Source: Kappaphycus alvarezii
Taxonomy: Eukaryota; Rhodophyta; Florideophyceae; Gigartinales; Solieriaceae
Length of the DNA stretch: 64,000 nucleotides
Direction: 5' to 3'
Assembly (NCBI GenBank): GCA_002205965.3
Contig: NADL03000464.1
Span: forward strand, 868,001-932,000
Part shown: positions 8,815-18,991 of the stretch, piece by piece
How positions within the stretch are numbered: the stretch's first letter is position 1
Layout of the letters: every line of letters begins with the position of its first letter
Notes under the pieces: generated by a model
Database searches by the model: none
Told to the model about the DNA's origin: nothing
The model's input: only the letters and a program-made list of their open reading frames with translations
Program-made: the position numbers and the translations under genes

Positions 8815-11800
8815 CACGGTTTTGGCAGGGATGACTGTTATGCCGTCATTGTCTCAGTCTCATTTTCGGCAGGCGCGGGAGTAGGGCTTGGGTAGCAGGC
8901 AACTATTTACATTTGACTAGACTAAACGCTGACCGCAGTGTAACGGAAATCTCGATACATGCAGCACTGGTAGAGTGTACAGTAATTTCTCTTCTACTGT
9001 GTACGAGCTGCAAATGCTTGTGCAACATGCGCTACCGCCATAGAACGGTGAACCGGAGCGCACCATGACTGTTTGCGTGACACAAGGCGGGCCATTAAAC
9101 TCTTTGCAGTGTCATGTTTCGTGCACACGAGACCGGAGTGAAGCTTGGTGACAGTGAATATCAAATCAACCCGCAACTTATCCAAGTTGTATTCGCTTTT
9201 TTGCGTTTGCCAATGTGACAGATGTGGGGCGCGGATAGGCGGGTTTTCACTTGAATGACGCCGCCGACTGGCCTGATGGGCCTCCAGATATTTCATGGCT
9301 GAAAGGATAAAAGGATAAGATTGCAATCCTAGTTACGGTAAGGACGGGGAGTGGTGACTGAAGCTGCAATGTGGTGGAGAACGGGTATTGTGAGTGGAAG
9401 TTTTGTCTCTTGGATCAGGTTTTGCGAAACAGGCTTTTCGTGGAAGCCGTCTGGTAGATTTAGGTCGACTTCTTCATCGCACAAACTGCTATATCGTTTT
9501 CGATGGTTCTCGCCGGTGCAGTGCGAGGGGCTAGGGGCGATGGGAGGATGAAACAATCTGCATGGCGACAATGCGTGTATTGGGCGAGCAGGGGGGGATT
9601 TGGCTGCGAATCCTAGTCCAGGTGTTTTGATGACTATGTTACTACATTGGTGTAAATATAGTAAACAAACTACACTACGACTGCAACGACGTGAGAGGGA
9701 ATGATCCCTGTCAGCATCTACTCATTTTCTTTCCCTCATGGAGAGTTGGAGGGTAGCGCTGGAATCTTTGTCGATGAAAGGGATCATACAACACCCAAAC
9801 ATCATACTGTAACGCAAGAGTTTTGCAGAGGGCGCTCGCAGACAAAGGCAGCAGCGGGTGAACTTTCATAGAGATTCTCTCGAGCGTGTCGGCGAAGCTA
9901 AGCGCTGCTTCGAGCTTTGGGATCGGGCTGCTATTTCTAGTATTTCGAGTTTCCAAAGGCCCCGGGCGCAATTAGCTGCATGACTTATCCAAACGATTTT
10001 TGAGTTGAGTGGGGGTTTTGGGTGAATACAGAGGACTCCAACTAGTGAAGTGAAAAAGTGGAGCCGCTTGAAGTGTCGAAGCCTGCCTAATGTTGGAGCT
10101 CAGGGCGGTAAGTTTCGCACGAATGTGACGAGCCAACATCTGGTGCAACGAGGATGAGAGCGGTTGGATATGGGCGCCGAAAGTCGATGATACTTCCGGC
10201 GTGTGTGGCATGGACACGGCGACCAATGAGTTCCAAGCCGTAGCATTCCAAATGCTAGGTTAGAGACGTATTCGGCAATTGCGGGTGCGGTAAAGGAGAC
10301 GTGATTAATGCTTGCTGACATCGTCACCGAGGGAGTGTGATGCACCTAGGATAACAAGATTGATTTTGCGTGGCAGGCCGAGGCGGATATGGTTGGGAGG
10401 CAAAAACAGCTTAGAGTGTTCGAATTGTGGCCGAGTTTTCGCAGGTGGGGCTGAAGAGCTAACAACTTAAACAAGAATATCTCGTTAGCCGCTCCTATAG
10501 GCCGAAAGGTGAAAATCCGAGTCACCCTTAGGGACTAGGAAAGTGTTAGTGAGGCATATCATTCTTGCGGAGCGGTTTGATGACCAAGCCTTCTATTTGC
10601 TTCGTGCTGAATTGAAATTGGACTGTTGACCCCATCTTTGAAGTATTGTAGTGTTGTACCGTAAGCTTATTGTATAGGATACCCATGATATCGTTTGAGA
10701 CCATTATATGGGTACTAGCAGCGATTCTCGTGTTAAGGAGGTAGATGAACGCCAAAAGGGCGGTTTACAAGAAAATTATGCAGGTTTGTTTATCTTTTCA
10801 AATTGAGAGGGCTGCCACAAGTCACGGGTAAACATCTAACTTGAGTTGGCAAGGATCAATCTGTAACAAGCGACGAGGGAGAGAAGATTACCTTCGCCCA
10901 GAGAATTATATCAGGTGACTGAGCTACTCTATGCAGAGTTTTGCGATCGCGAAGAGCAATCAATTTCCACACAATATGTGATGATGCCCCAACCGTCTCG
11001 AAAGATATCGGGGAGAAGGTCTACTCGACTCGTGATCCGAACGGTATTATCTTTCTTGGGCTGCATGCGCAACGTGAGCAGTTCCAATAATCTTTTTTGT
11101 TTCGAAGTTTGAACCAAGATATGAGGGACACTGAACTTTGGCGCGGCGTCTGGTTATGACGAATTTATCCATGCCTCTTGGCATTGCATTGACATTTGAA
11201 TCGCTGAGCTGCAGGGGCGGAAAAGGTTTACCTTGCAAGTTTGTATCTATATCACTGTTGACAAAGTCGCTCTGATAAAGTTGTGATTGGATATATCAGA
11301 TTCAGATAGAGTAGCATGTTTCTCTATTCTTGGAAGTTGTTCGGATGTCTCTTTTACGGATTGCTAGAATCATATACAGCCACAAGCAAGGTTTGTTCTG
11401 GACGTTGTAGAGAAACGGTGGTTTGGCGGTTCTGGACCAAAAAGAGTAGCAAAGCTGCTCCTCAAACCCTTCTCTTTTATAAATTGGTATTCGTCGAATA
11501 GGGGTGGTGGAGAAGGGGAAACCCCTTTATTGGTCTTGAGAGTTTGGACTACGAATTACTTGACAGAATCATGGCCGTGCGTGCGAGAAGAATTGTGGTC
11601 GGATGAATGCAAGCCAAGACGCTGGCTACAATGAACTTCATGGGGCAGCTGATTTTTTGGCAAATTAGGGGGTCGATGGCATCGGGGGTGAGCGCGGCGC
11701 TGTACGGGACGGGCTTGGCATGTTCAGTCAATGCAATGGTGCAACATCAGGAAAGTGCGTCCAGACTGTCCAGCAGGGCAGTATGCAGGGAATAGCAGGC

Positions 11801-13056
11801 TTGAAGAGATGTCTGGCGAGCGCGTTGCATTAATTGTATTGGTGCGTCATGGCTCGCCAGGGCTACATGTGATCAAGTTGCGGTGATTTGTGAGGAGGAG
11901 GGAGTGAGGTTGGGGGCGAAGATGAGATGTTTGAGGTGGGGAGGTTTGCGTAGGTGAAGGGGAGGGAATCGGAAAGAACATCGTCCATTATGGTGAAGTT
12001 CTGCCGCCTAATAATATATAGGAATGCCTCTGCCTAAGCCCGGAGGTCAAATCAGTTTTCAAAGGTTATCTTTATGAGTACTACAGTCTACTTTAACAGA
12101 CGAGTGTCGGTCCCTGCTCTCAGATGAGTTGAGGCCATGTTCCTCTGTTGTTTGACCAATCGTGAGCAAACCATTTGCTAAGCAATAGTCACGGACGGAG
12201 AGCTTGTGGAGAAAAGGGCTTATAGCCAAGGAAAATAATAGCCTGCGTGGGAGACCAGCTCTTTGACTTCATTGCAGCTCTCCATGGTGGTTCAAGCTGG
12301 AAAATGGATGATCGGGCGAAAATGCGGTTATGGATCAGATCAATGAAACGCGACCGCGAAAGCCCGTGTGCAGTTGGTTGAGTTGCCCTTGATAGGGCGG
12401 AAAATTGTTCAAGCTACTGCTGCAGTCGAAAGATCATCATGTATGCTGTCATTACACGAGGGTCAGTGTTATAACCAATTATGCCGACTGAAACGCCGTT
12501 TGCTGTTTTCTCTGAGAATAAGCACTCTTTGTGTTACATAATTTTACTTCGGCTATGGTTATGTACGAGCAAAGTGCAGGGTCATGAGGACACCACTCGA
12601 TGGGTATTGGGTGGGAAAACCCTGCGTGTTGGTTCGCGGCAAATTATCGCAGCGGCACATGTGGACTAGATTGCGCGGCTTAATTTCTGGTATAGGGAAC
12701 ATTTCACCTCGCAAGGATCGGGAAGGAAGCTTTGAGCTCTGTAGAGACATTTTCGGGACGGGGAATGCTGGAGGAGATTGCCATTGCCGAAGAAGGTTCG
12801 GACTGGCTGGTATTGAGTCAGAAAGAAGTTTAATGCATTCAGTTTCTACTGATGTTGGTGTTACTCGTTTTTACTAATCCAGTATCTGAATTGGAGGCAT
12901 GACCCGTACTGATTACGAGTTGTGGAATTTCTCATTTTGATCCAAGGACTACTCGACACATGGTCCACATGTTACACGTGTAACAAATACTATGAGATCA
13001 TATAAAAACTTGTTTGCGATCCAACTCGGCGACAGAAGCGAGTCTCCGCGTAACGA
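8815..13056. other. 4.2-kb stretch with no supported gene
   Basis: Both strands carry only short overlapping open frames (the longest about 110 codons at 8994-9326) without family motifs or transposon likeness. No tRNA- or rRNA-like structure was seen before 13,057. It could hold regulatory DNA, a non-coding RNA or a decayed gene; nothing visible decides. Confidence 0.5.
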
Positions 13057-13064
13057 GCCGTATT

Positions 13065-13075
13065 TCCGAAACGTC
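13065..13075 (+). other. Putative ectopic tRNA intron between positions 8 and 9
   Basis: Eleven extra bases (TCCGAAACGTC) separate the seven-base acceptor strand from the D stem. The boundaries are set by keeping T at position 8 and A at position 9; shifting left by one is also possible and would give C at position 8. Inference from the fold only. Confidence 0.5.
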
Positions 13076-13104
13076 AGCTCAGTGGTTAGAGCAATGGTCT
13101 TACA

Positions 13105-13123
13105 TGCTACAGCCCTCTGAGCA
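13105..13123 (+). other. Canonical-position tRNA intron (37/38)
   Basis: The 19-base insert folds on itself: TGCT pairs with AGCA and CAG with CTG around a CCCT loop, with one bulged A. Position fits the eukaryotic tRNA splicing endonuclease. Confidence 0.65.
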
Positions 13124-13159
13124 CGCCATGGGTCCCAAGTTCGAACCTTGGATGCGGTA

Positions 13160-13919
13160 TGCGCAGTGTGGAAACTAGTCACTTGAGATCGGTTGCTTGC
13201 TTCACTGTACTGTTACAGTTTTGGGTACGCAATAAGTGTTTTGATAACGACACGGGCCCTCAGTCCTTTTCCCGACTGGATGTGTAGAATTTCTGTGATA
13301 ACGTCACATTGGAAGTGCCTTGCCATTTTGTCCGACTTGTCATAAAAGTTTGCGCGCTTTCTCCAACCTTCCGTGTACTCTACCAAAAGACCGTATTTGT
13401 AAAGAGGCGTTTGGTGCAAATCAAACGCATTTGCAGTTGCACTACGTTTATGGGATTTCATGGAACGGGCAGCTAGTCTTTGTGATTGGTCCCCTACGGA
13501 TCCACATATATTTGTATTCTGGCCACAAACCAACACCTGCCCAAATTTCATCGCTAACTGGTGAGCCCGATGATATCAGCGATTTTGGCTCTGACGGGAA
13601 CATTACCGTAGCTTCCGTGAGCCAGTCGACCACTGCGGATACCTTTTTCTTGCTCAACCTGGAAAGGCAAGTGTGAGGAATCTGTAGGATATCGGCATCA
13701 TGTCCTGCTCTGCACGCTTCGCAGGCGACAATAATCGTTGTTTTTCTTTGCGTTGCCCCGAATTCCAGTAGTGTTACATGAACATCCGAAATACAAGAAC
13801 ATTTTTTAAATGCTACCGACATGCAAAGCATCGCACGAGTCAGGAGTACTTAAAATCTCACCTGCTCTCCGTTCCTTCTCTACCAGCACTTTGCATTTTC
13901 AGCACCTATCCAACCGCCC
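13160..13919. other. Intergenic, conflicting short open frames
   Basis: Three overlapping frames of 112-127 codons (13213-13551 minus, 13320-13676 plus, 13448-13831 minus) contradict each other and none has a recognisable domain. The 5' leader and promoter of kynureninase must lie at the right end. Confidence 0.45.
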
Positions 13920-15278
13920 ATGCCGCTCACTATATCTGCAGCTACCGTTCCCATCCCAGTCTCTGCAGACGCCGACGTCCAGGCCAAATGCGCAACAATT
14001 TCTGATTTCTACGCAGAGGCCGCTGCACAGGATGCTGCAGACCCCTTACGACACTTCCGACGCCGTTTTGCCTACCCAAACAATACGCTCTATTTCTGTG
14101 GCAATTCGCTTGGTCTACAGCCACATGTCGCGCGTCAAGCCATTGAGGCAGAATTGAATCGCTGGGCTACGCTGGCTGTGCATGCCCATTTTTTGGAGCC
14201 GACGCCTTGGGCAGATGCGGAACGAACTGCCGCAGAGGCAGTTGCACCAGTAGTAGGAGCAAAGGGGGATGAGGTGGCACTGATGAATGGATTGACCGTC
14301 AATCTGCATTTGATGATGACGGCTTTTTATAGGCCAAAGGGGAAAAGGGTGAGGATTCTAGTGGAAGATGGGGCGTTTTCGTCGGATGAGTATGCTATTC
14401 AAACCCATGTTGAGGCTCGAGGGATGAAAAAGGAGGAGGTTATTGAGAGAATTGGGTGCCGGCGTGGGGAAGCGTGGGTCAGAGAGGAGGATTTGTTAGA
14501 GAGGATTCGGGAGGGCGGGAGGGAAGGGACATTGGCGATGGTTGTCTTGCCTGGGGTGCAGTATTATACGGGACAGTGTTTTCCTATGCGAGAGATATGC
14601 CGTGTCGGCAAAGAGGTGGGAGTGATTGTTGGATTTGATTTAGCGCATGCAGTGGGGAATGTGGAATTGGAGTTGCATAAATGGGGGTGCGACTGGGCGG
14701 TTTGGTGTAGTTACAAGTATTTGAATGGGGGACCAGGAGCAGTGGCAGGATGTTTTGTGCATGAGAGGTGGGGTCGGGAGGGATTGATGAGGTTGGGGGG
14801 GTGGTGGGGACATGAGAGGGCGAGTCGGTTTCAAATGGGGCGGGAGTTTGTGGCGGAGAAGGGAGCAAGAGGGTTTCAGTTGAGCAACCCACCAATCATG
14901 GGGTTGGTAGGTGTGACGGCGTCGGTAGGGTTGATACGAGAGGCGGGCGGAATGAGAGAGGTACGGAGGAAGAGTGAAAAGCTGACAGGGTTGCTGGAAC
15001 GACTTTTGAGGAAAAGATTGGAAGGGAAGGTGGAGGTGGTGACACCAGCGGAACGGTGGAGACGAGGTGCACAGTTGAGTTTAAGGGTTAAGGGACTAGG
15101 AGGAATAGGGGGGATCGGCAAGTTTAACGAGATATTGGAGGACAGGGGAGTGGTGTGTGACGTTAGAGAGCCGGATGTGTTGAGGGTTGCTCCTGCGCCT
15201 TTGTATAATTCTTTTGAGGAGGTAGTGAAGTTTGTCGAGGTAGTTGAAAACGAGCTCAGGCTGGTTGGCGGGGATTAG
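13920..15278 (+). CDS. KYNU: Kynureninase
   Basis: 452 residues, normal length for the family (EC 3.7.1.3). This PLP enzyme cleaves kynurenine or 3-hydroxykynurenine to (3-hydroxy)anthranilate plus alanine in tryptophan breakdown and de novo NAD synthesis, in the cytosol. Visible: the substrate-site block LYFCGNSLGLQP (57-68), VALMNGLTVNLH (119-130), EDGAFSSDEYAI (149-160), the PLP-pocket Asp240 and His243 in GFDLAHAVGN, and the Schiff-base lysine Lys266 in CSYKYLNGGPGAVAG. GGWWGHERASRFQM and FQLSNPPI, typical of kynureninase rather than other fold-type I enzymes, follow. C-terminal VCDVREPDVLRVAPAPLYN (414-432) is the usual family ending. All key residues are present. The first 300 bases of coding strand are C-rich, the rest strongly G-rich. 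Confidence 0.95.
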   Translation: MPLTISAATVPIPVSADADVQAKCATISDFYAEAAAQDAADPLRHFRRRFAYPNNTLYFCGNSLGLQPHVARQAIEAELNRWATLAVHAHFLEPTPWADAERTAAEAVAPVVGAKGDEVALMNGLTVNLHLMMTAFYRPKGKRVRILVEDGAFSSDEYAIQTHVEARGMKKEEVIERIGCRRGEAWVREEDLLERIREGGREGTLAMVVLPGVQYYTGQCFPMREICRVGKEVGVIVGFDLAHAVGNVELELHKWGCDWAVWCSYKYLNGGPGAVAGCFVHERWGREGLMRLGGWWGHERASRFQMGREFVAEKGARGFQLSNPPIMGLVGVTASVGLIREAGGMREVRRKSEKLTGLLERLLRKRLEGKVEVVTPAERWRRGAQLSLRVKGLGGIGGIGKFNEILEDRGVVCDVREPDVLRVAPAPLYNSFEEVVKFVEVVENELRLVGGD

Positions 15279-15977
15279 AAAACGTTGCAGTTATGGGAAC
15301 GTTTGCCGGGAATATGTTGCATATTGTGAACTACCTCGTTATAAGGACTGTGCCTTTTGACCAGCTTCGAGCTGGTTTTGAAAGGAATGAAATTGAAATT
15401 AAAAAAAAAAATTTTGAGTCTGGTTCAGGTCAGGCCTCGATAATTTTTTTTTTGATTCAAATGTACAAAGTTTCCACGGAAAGGGGCATCTGCGCTTCTC
15501 CCGTCAACGCTCAAAGCACCAGGTAGAGGACCGCCTCGTACCGCACTCTTTGCAGCGCCTCTCCTCATCCGACGCAACCACAGTCGTGTGTCCCCATCCA
15601 CACTGTCCCGGCAGTGAACCTTCCGTCTAACACCCCTTTCGTCCTCTACCCCCTTTCTCATCCCCATTCCTCCACTGCTTCATCTCTCGTCCCTTCTCAC
15701 TGCCCACAAGCCGCACAAGCCGCCCGTCTTTTAACCAAAGTCCAGCCCACCCATTCTTCCCCCCACATCACGGTAACTGTCTCCGAAAAACTATATTGCG
15801 ACCATTCGCCTCTAACCATCCTCTACCCTTCAGTCGTGCTGCTACTTTCCTTCCCCCTTTCCCCGCCGCAACCAAACTGACTTGCCAATCCCACTCAAAC
15901 GCATGGCCGTATAAGCACGCGCATGACACTCACCCGCACTCTTCTTCACCTCGCTCCTATCTCCACGACTCCATTCC
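15279..15977. other. Intergenic, pyrimidine-rich leader of taxilin
   Basis: The plus strand from about 15,540 to 15,977 is rich in C and T, as before several genes here. A short A run (15,400-15,410) and a T run (15,440-15,452) are present. The 15614-15880 and 15796-16305 frames have no motif and are taken as leader or out-of-frame. Confidence 0.45.
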
Positions 15978-17231
15978 ATGCCGCGGAGAAGCCGCCGCGG
16001 CAACGGAGCCGACGCTCAATCCGCCCGCCCCCCTCCCAACGATACCGCCATCTCCACCCGTATTCAAACCCTTTTCAAGAAAATCATGGTCGCCTTGCAA
16101 GACCAACGCGACCTTCGTTGCGACCTCTCCAGTACCAGAACTCGTGCCTTTTTACTCGATTCGGAGTATGTCGTTCTTCATGGGGAATATGAACGATCCC
16201 TGGCCGCTCGAGACAAGTTGGAGGCTCTTAGCAGGGAACTCGCACGTCAGAATAAGATTATTGATGAGGAATCGGAAGCTAGGATTCTTGAAGAGAAGAG
16301 AATGAGGGAGGAAATTGGCCAGCGGTTTAATGTTGCTATGATGGATACTAATAAGAAGTTGGCGCGACAGAGTAGTTCACGGGAGCAGCGCGAGGCCTAC
16401 TTGAATAATTTGCAGAACAAGCTCGCGGATTTGAGGGAGAGTTACGATATGAGGGAACAGCATTTTCGTCAACAGATGCATCGCAAGAAGTTGGAGAAAC
16501 GTCTCGCGGAAGCAAAGAAGCGTGAAGTAGAGGTAAAGCATGCCAAAATCGCCTTGGAACTTACCTCGATCCGCGAAAATCTTGCCAAGGCTCAGGCTGA
16601 ACACGACGATCTCTCTAACAAGCTTCAGACATATCACCAGATCATTAAGGACGGAGAACAAGTCCTGGAAAACAGCCAACAATTGTTTGACCGTCAAAAG
16701 GCACAAATCGAGGATTCCCAAGCGGAGGTAAAGCGATTGCAGGCGAAGAATGCGGCCGTCCGAAAGCAAAACAGTTTAACTGTGATTCAGTTAAAGGGAA
16801 TGGATATCGAGTGTCGCCGACTGGAAAAGGTTATCGCAGAGCACCAAGAGTTGGAACGCAAGGAACGAAATACTGCGGAGGCGCTCGATAAGCTTTGTAA
16901 GCAGGTTACTAACGAAAGAACCGAACTCCACAATGAGATCAAGGTAATGCAAGACGCGTGGACCAATCTAAAGCAGGAAATAGAGGCCCTAAAGGATCAA
17001 GACGGGGATGGGAATCGCGTTTTGGAGGTACTGCAAAACATTATGACGAGAGAATCAGTCGATGTTGTGGTCGATAATTATCTCAAGGACAGGAAGTCTC
17101 TGGAAGAAGTTGTTACCAACGAACTAGCGCACCTTCGGCTTGCGGCAGGCCGTCTGCAAGAGCAAGCCGCCGCCATAGGATCTGCTGGAGGTAGGGCGGC
17201 GGCGTCTCAGGATGTTGACCCACCTGGGTAA
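15978..17231 (+). CDS. TXLN: Taxilin family coiled-coil protein
   Basis: 417 residues, nearly all predicted coiled coil by heptad-like Leu, Lys, Glu and Gln pattern from about residue 60 to 400. Taxilins bind free syntaxins and take part in membrane traffic in animals. The signature is in order: KLEALSRELARQNK (81-94), an EE-R-MREEIGQRF block (about 104-117), and the YDMREQHF-LEKRLAEAKKREVE region (about 155-185), which match the conserved taxilin core. The start ATG at 15978 follows a C-rich leader; the first 30 residues are Arg/Pro-rich and probably disordered. It is convergent with NOSIP, 234 bases apart. It could be confused with other coiled-coil proteins, but the ordered blocks make taxilin the best call. 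Confidence 0.8.
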   Translation: MPRRSRRGNGADAQSARPPPNDTAISTRIQTLFKKIMVALQDQRDLRCDLSSTRTRAFLLDSEYVVLHGEYERSLAARDKLEALSRELARQNKIIDEESEARILEEKRMREEIGQRFNVAMMDTNKKLARQSSSREQREAYLNNLQNKLADLRESYDMREQHFRQQMHRKKLEKRLAEAKKREVEVKHAKIALELTSIRENLAKAQAEHDDLSNKLQTYHQIIKDGEQVLENSQQLFDRQKAQIEDSQAEVKRLQAKNAAVRKQNSLTVIQLKGMDIECRRLEKVIAEHQELERKERNTAEALDKLCKQVTNERTELHNEIKVMQDAWTNLKQEIEALKDQDGDGNRVLEVLQNIMTRESVDVVVDNYLKDRKSLEEVVTNELAHLRLAAGRLQEQAAAIGSAGGRAAASQDVDPPG

Positions 17232-17465
17232 GGATCAATGACGCAAATACTTGCCCAGCGCCGCTGAGGCGAAATTTGGGACATGGGAAAGGGAGCAGTT
17301 GTTAAACTGCTTTTGTACTTAGCTGCTACAAACATAAACTTACTGTGTTGGAAGTGACGCTGCCCAATTGACGTCACAAGTTGTACAGGGCATTCTTTTC
17401 CAGCGACGAGACGTCAAAGTTATGCAAAGCTAGCGTTAGGATGATAGAATGCGCCGAATGCAGGC

Positions 17466-18359
17466 CTATCGTGCCGACGGTCTGTACAAAGAGGCTTCCC
17501 TGGAGGACGGGTCATCCTCAGCACTTGCAGCGAATGCTGTCCCAACGTTGAAAATCGGAATTACATCTTTGTCTATGTCAAGGTCCCTGGAGGTGTGCGG
17601 ATCCACCTTCTCTTTCATGACAAACTTTGCTACGCATTGGGAACAAAGAACAGTTCCAGTTCGCAAGGCGATGGGTTTGACAGCGTTGACGAGTGAAGTT
17701 TGGCACACTGGGCATATGAATTTCGCAGAGGTAAAGGCCGGCGTTTCACCGCTATTCCCTTTACCACTTTGCTTGTTAGTGACAAGTTTGAGGGAGATCA
17801 AATCGCGGGCACGCAGGGGCTTCTTCGAGATTGGGCATCGCGCGCGAAACGAACGTTTGCGCTTTTTGCTGTCCTGATTCGCCTTGGGAGCCTTTTGCAC
17901 CTTGTTCTGCACGCTTGGTAACCAAAAGTTGGACTGCGTACTGTTTTCATCCTGGCGTGATACGTCCTGACTTGCCGGCGGATTTCGATGGTCAGAACGT
18001 GGCGCGGGGGTAGACTCTTGAAACTTTTCAAATTGTTCAATAGCTGCGCGTCTAGATGCCGAACGTTGCGCCTCCTTCCTTACTTCTGCGTCAATGAGTT
18101 TTGCAGCGAGATGCTCCTCCTCTTTGCGGTTCTCTTCTTTTTGACGCAACAAATCTCTCAGAATTGCCTCTCTCTCGTACATTACCCCCTCTGGAGTGAT
18201 GACAGGATCTGTTGGAGGAGTTAAGCCAAGGGCACAGCAGTCCCATGATTTGAGAGCAACGCCAGGTAGGCGTATGTGTGTTGAGCCGTGATCCATGTTG
18301 CGACGTTCATGATATGTGAACACGGCACCATCTGTGCTGTTTTTGGATCTCTTTGGCAT
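17466..18359 (-). CDS. NOSIP: NOSIP homologue, U-box-like E3 ubiquitin ligase
   Basis: 297 residues from the ATG at 18359, close to human NOSIP (301). The frame is open upstream to a GTG at 18482 but the family begins at this methionine: MPKRSKNSTDGAVFTYHERR aligns with the conserved N-terminus of NOSIP, followed by IRLPG and SWDCCALGL (38-46) and TDPVITPEGVMYEREAIL (50-67), the split N-terminal U-box half. A basic, coiled middle (70-170) leads to CPISKKPL (175-182) and a C-terminal half with CPVC (216-219), LRTGTVLCSQCV (232-243) and VDPHTSRDL. NOSIP proteins are nuclear E3 ligases. The gene's job in algae is not known from sequence. All conserved blocks are intact. Confidence 0.92.
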   Translation of the reverse strand: MPKRSKNSTDGAVFTYHERRNMDHGSTHIRLPGVALKSWDCCALGLTPPTDPVITPEGVMYEREAILRDLLRQKEENRKEEEHLAAKLIDAEVRKEAQRSASRRAAIEQFEKFQESTPAPRSDHRNPPASQDVSRQDENSTQSNFWLPSVQNKVQKAPKANQDSKKRKRSFRARCPISKKPLRARDLISLKLVTNKQSGKGNSGETPAFTSAKFICPVCQTSLVNAVKPIALRTGTVLCSQCVAKFVMKEKVDPHTSRDLDIDKDVIPIFNVGTAFAASAEDDPSSREASLYRPSAR

Positions 18360-18991
18360 GGTTGCTGTTGTGAGGGAAGGTCGCTTTGGAGTGATGTCGG
18401 GAAAATGGATGTGCACTGGAGCGGCGGGGCATGAGACCGGTAGAATCCGGAAGTAGAAATCCTTCAGGTTGCGGTGCTGCACGTGCGATGATCATTGCCG
18501 AAAGCAAATTGTGCTGGTACAATACCGTACCGTAGTGCGACGCGATGAAATCAAAAGCGGAACGCATTTTCCTCTAGTACCGTACAGTACAGTACTGTAC
18601 GGGAGTAACTTTATGGCATCAATAAAACGGGTACAGTACAGTAGATTTCACAATGTCATCATTAGGTCTCTCCACCAAAGAGTACGTAAATACCCAATGA
18701 CCAAATAAGTGCAAAACTATACTGTAAGGCTTGAACTGTACTCCCCATATGTCTCTTACGAACACCAAAATTTACTGCTTTTAGTGCTTCATATTTTAGA
18801 AATAAAACTTATCCTTGAATTGACACAGGCAAATATTAATACCGAAATAATTAAAATTTATTTGAATAACTGCTCAAATTCAATCTCGCGGTCACTGATT
18901 TCGACAGCACGGAACTGTAAATCAATACGGCGACGGCGATTCGTGCGGTACCGCTCCTGTATGCGCTGTCTTTTCTTACAAACCTCATCAC
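18360..18991. other. Gene/transposon boundary, palindromic repeats and a short remnant frame
   Basis: The last supported host gene ends here and transposon-derived DNA begins. A TACAGTAC cluster is listed separately. On the minus strand from about 19,004 to 18,868 a 45-codon basic frame ending EFEQLFK is open directly beyond the Harbinger fragment but in another frame; it may be the C-terminal remnant of that transposon. Confidence 0.4.
18577..18643. repeat. TACAGTAC palindromic cluster
   Basis: CGTACAGTACAGTACTGTAC (18581-18600), a near-perfect palindrome, plus GTACAGTACAGTA at 18631-18643. Same unit as at 5866. Confidence 0.65.

Larger units (their letters stand above)
13057..13159 (+). 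tRNA. tRNA-Val (anticodon UAC), apparently interrupted by two introns
   Basis: Removing 11 and 19 bases gives a 73-base cloverleaf with every stem paired. Acceptor 13057-13063 (GCCGTAT) pairs fully with 13152-13158 (ATGCGGT), with two G-T pairs. D stem is GCTC (13077-13080) with GAGC (13089-13092). The anticodon stem is ATGGT (13094-13098) with GCCAT (13125-13129); the loop has C-T-TAC-A, giving anticodon TAC at 13101-13103. Variable loop is 13130-13134; T stem CCAAG/CTTGG encloses TTCGAAC (13140-13146); discriminator is A13159. The second intron (13105-13123) sits at the usual eukaryotic site after position 37. The first lies between acceptor stem and D stem, not a standard site, but ectopic tRNA introns are known in the red alga Cyanidioschyzon. 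TTTT at 13219-13222 is the nearest possible Pol III terminator. A pseudogene is the alternative. Confidence 0.72.

Noticed and set aside
8994-9571. Two minus-strand frames of 80-110 codons
   Set aside because: No homology-like blocks, no promoter or neighbour logic.
13448-13831. 127-codon minus-strand frame with several Cys, near kynureninase
   Set aside because: Briefly looked like a real exon, but it overlaps two other frames of similar length and I recognise no motif; the upstream frame closes at once.
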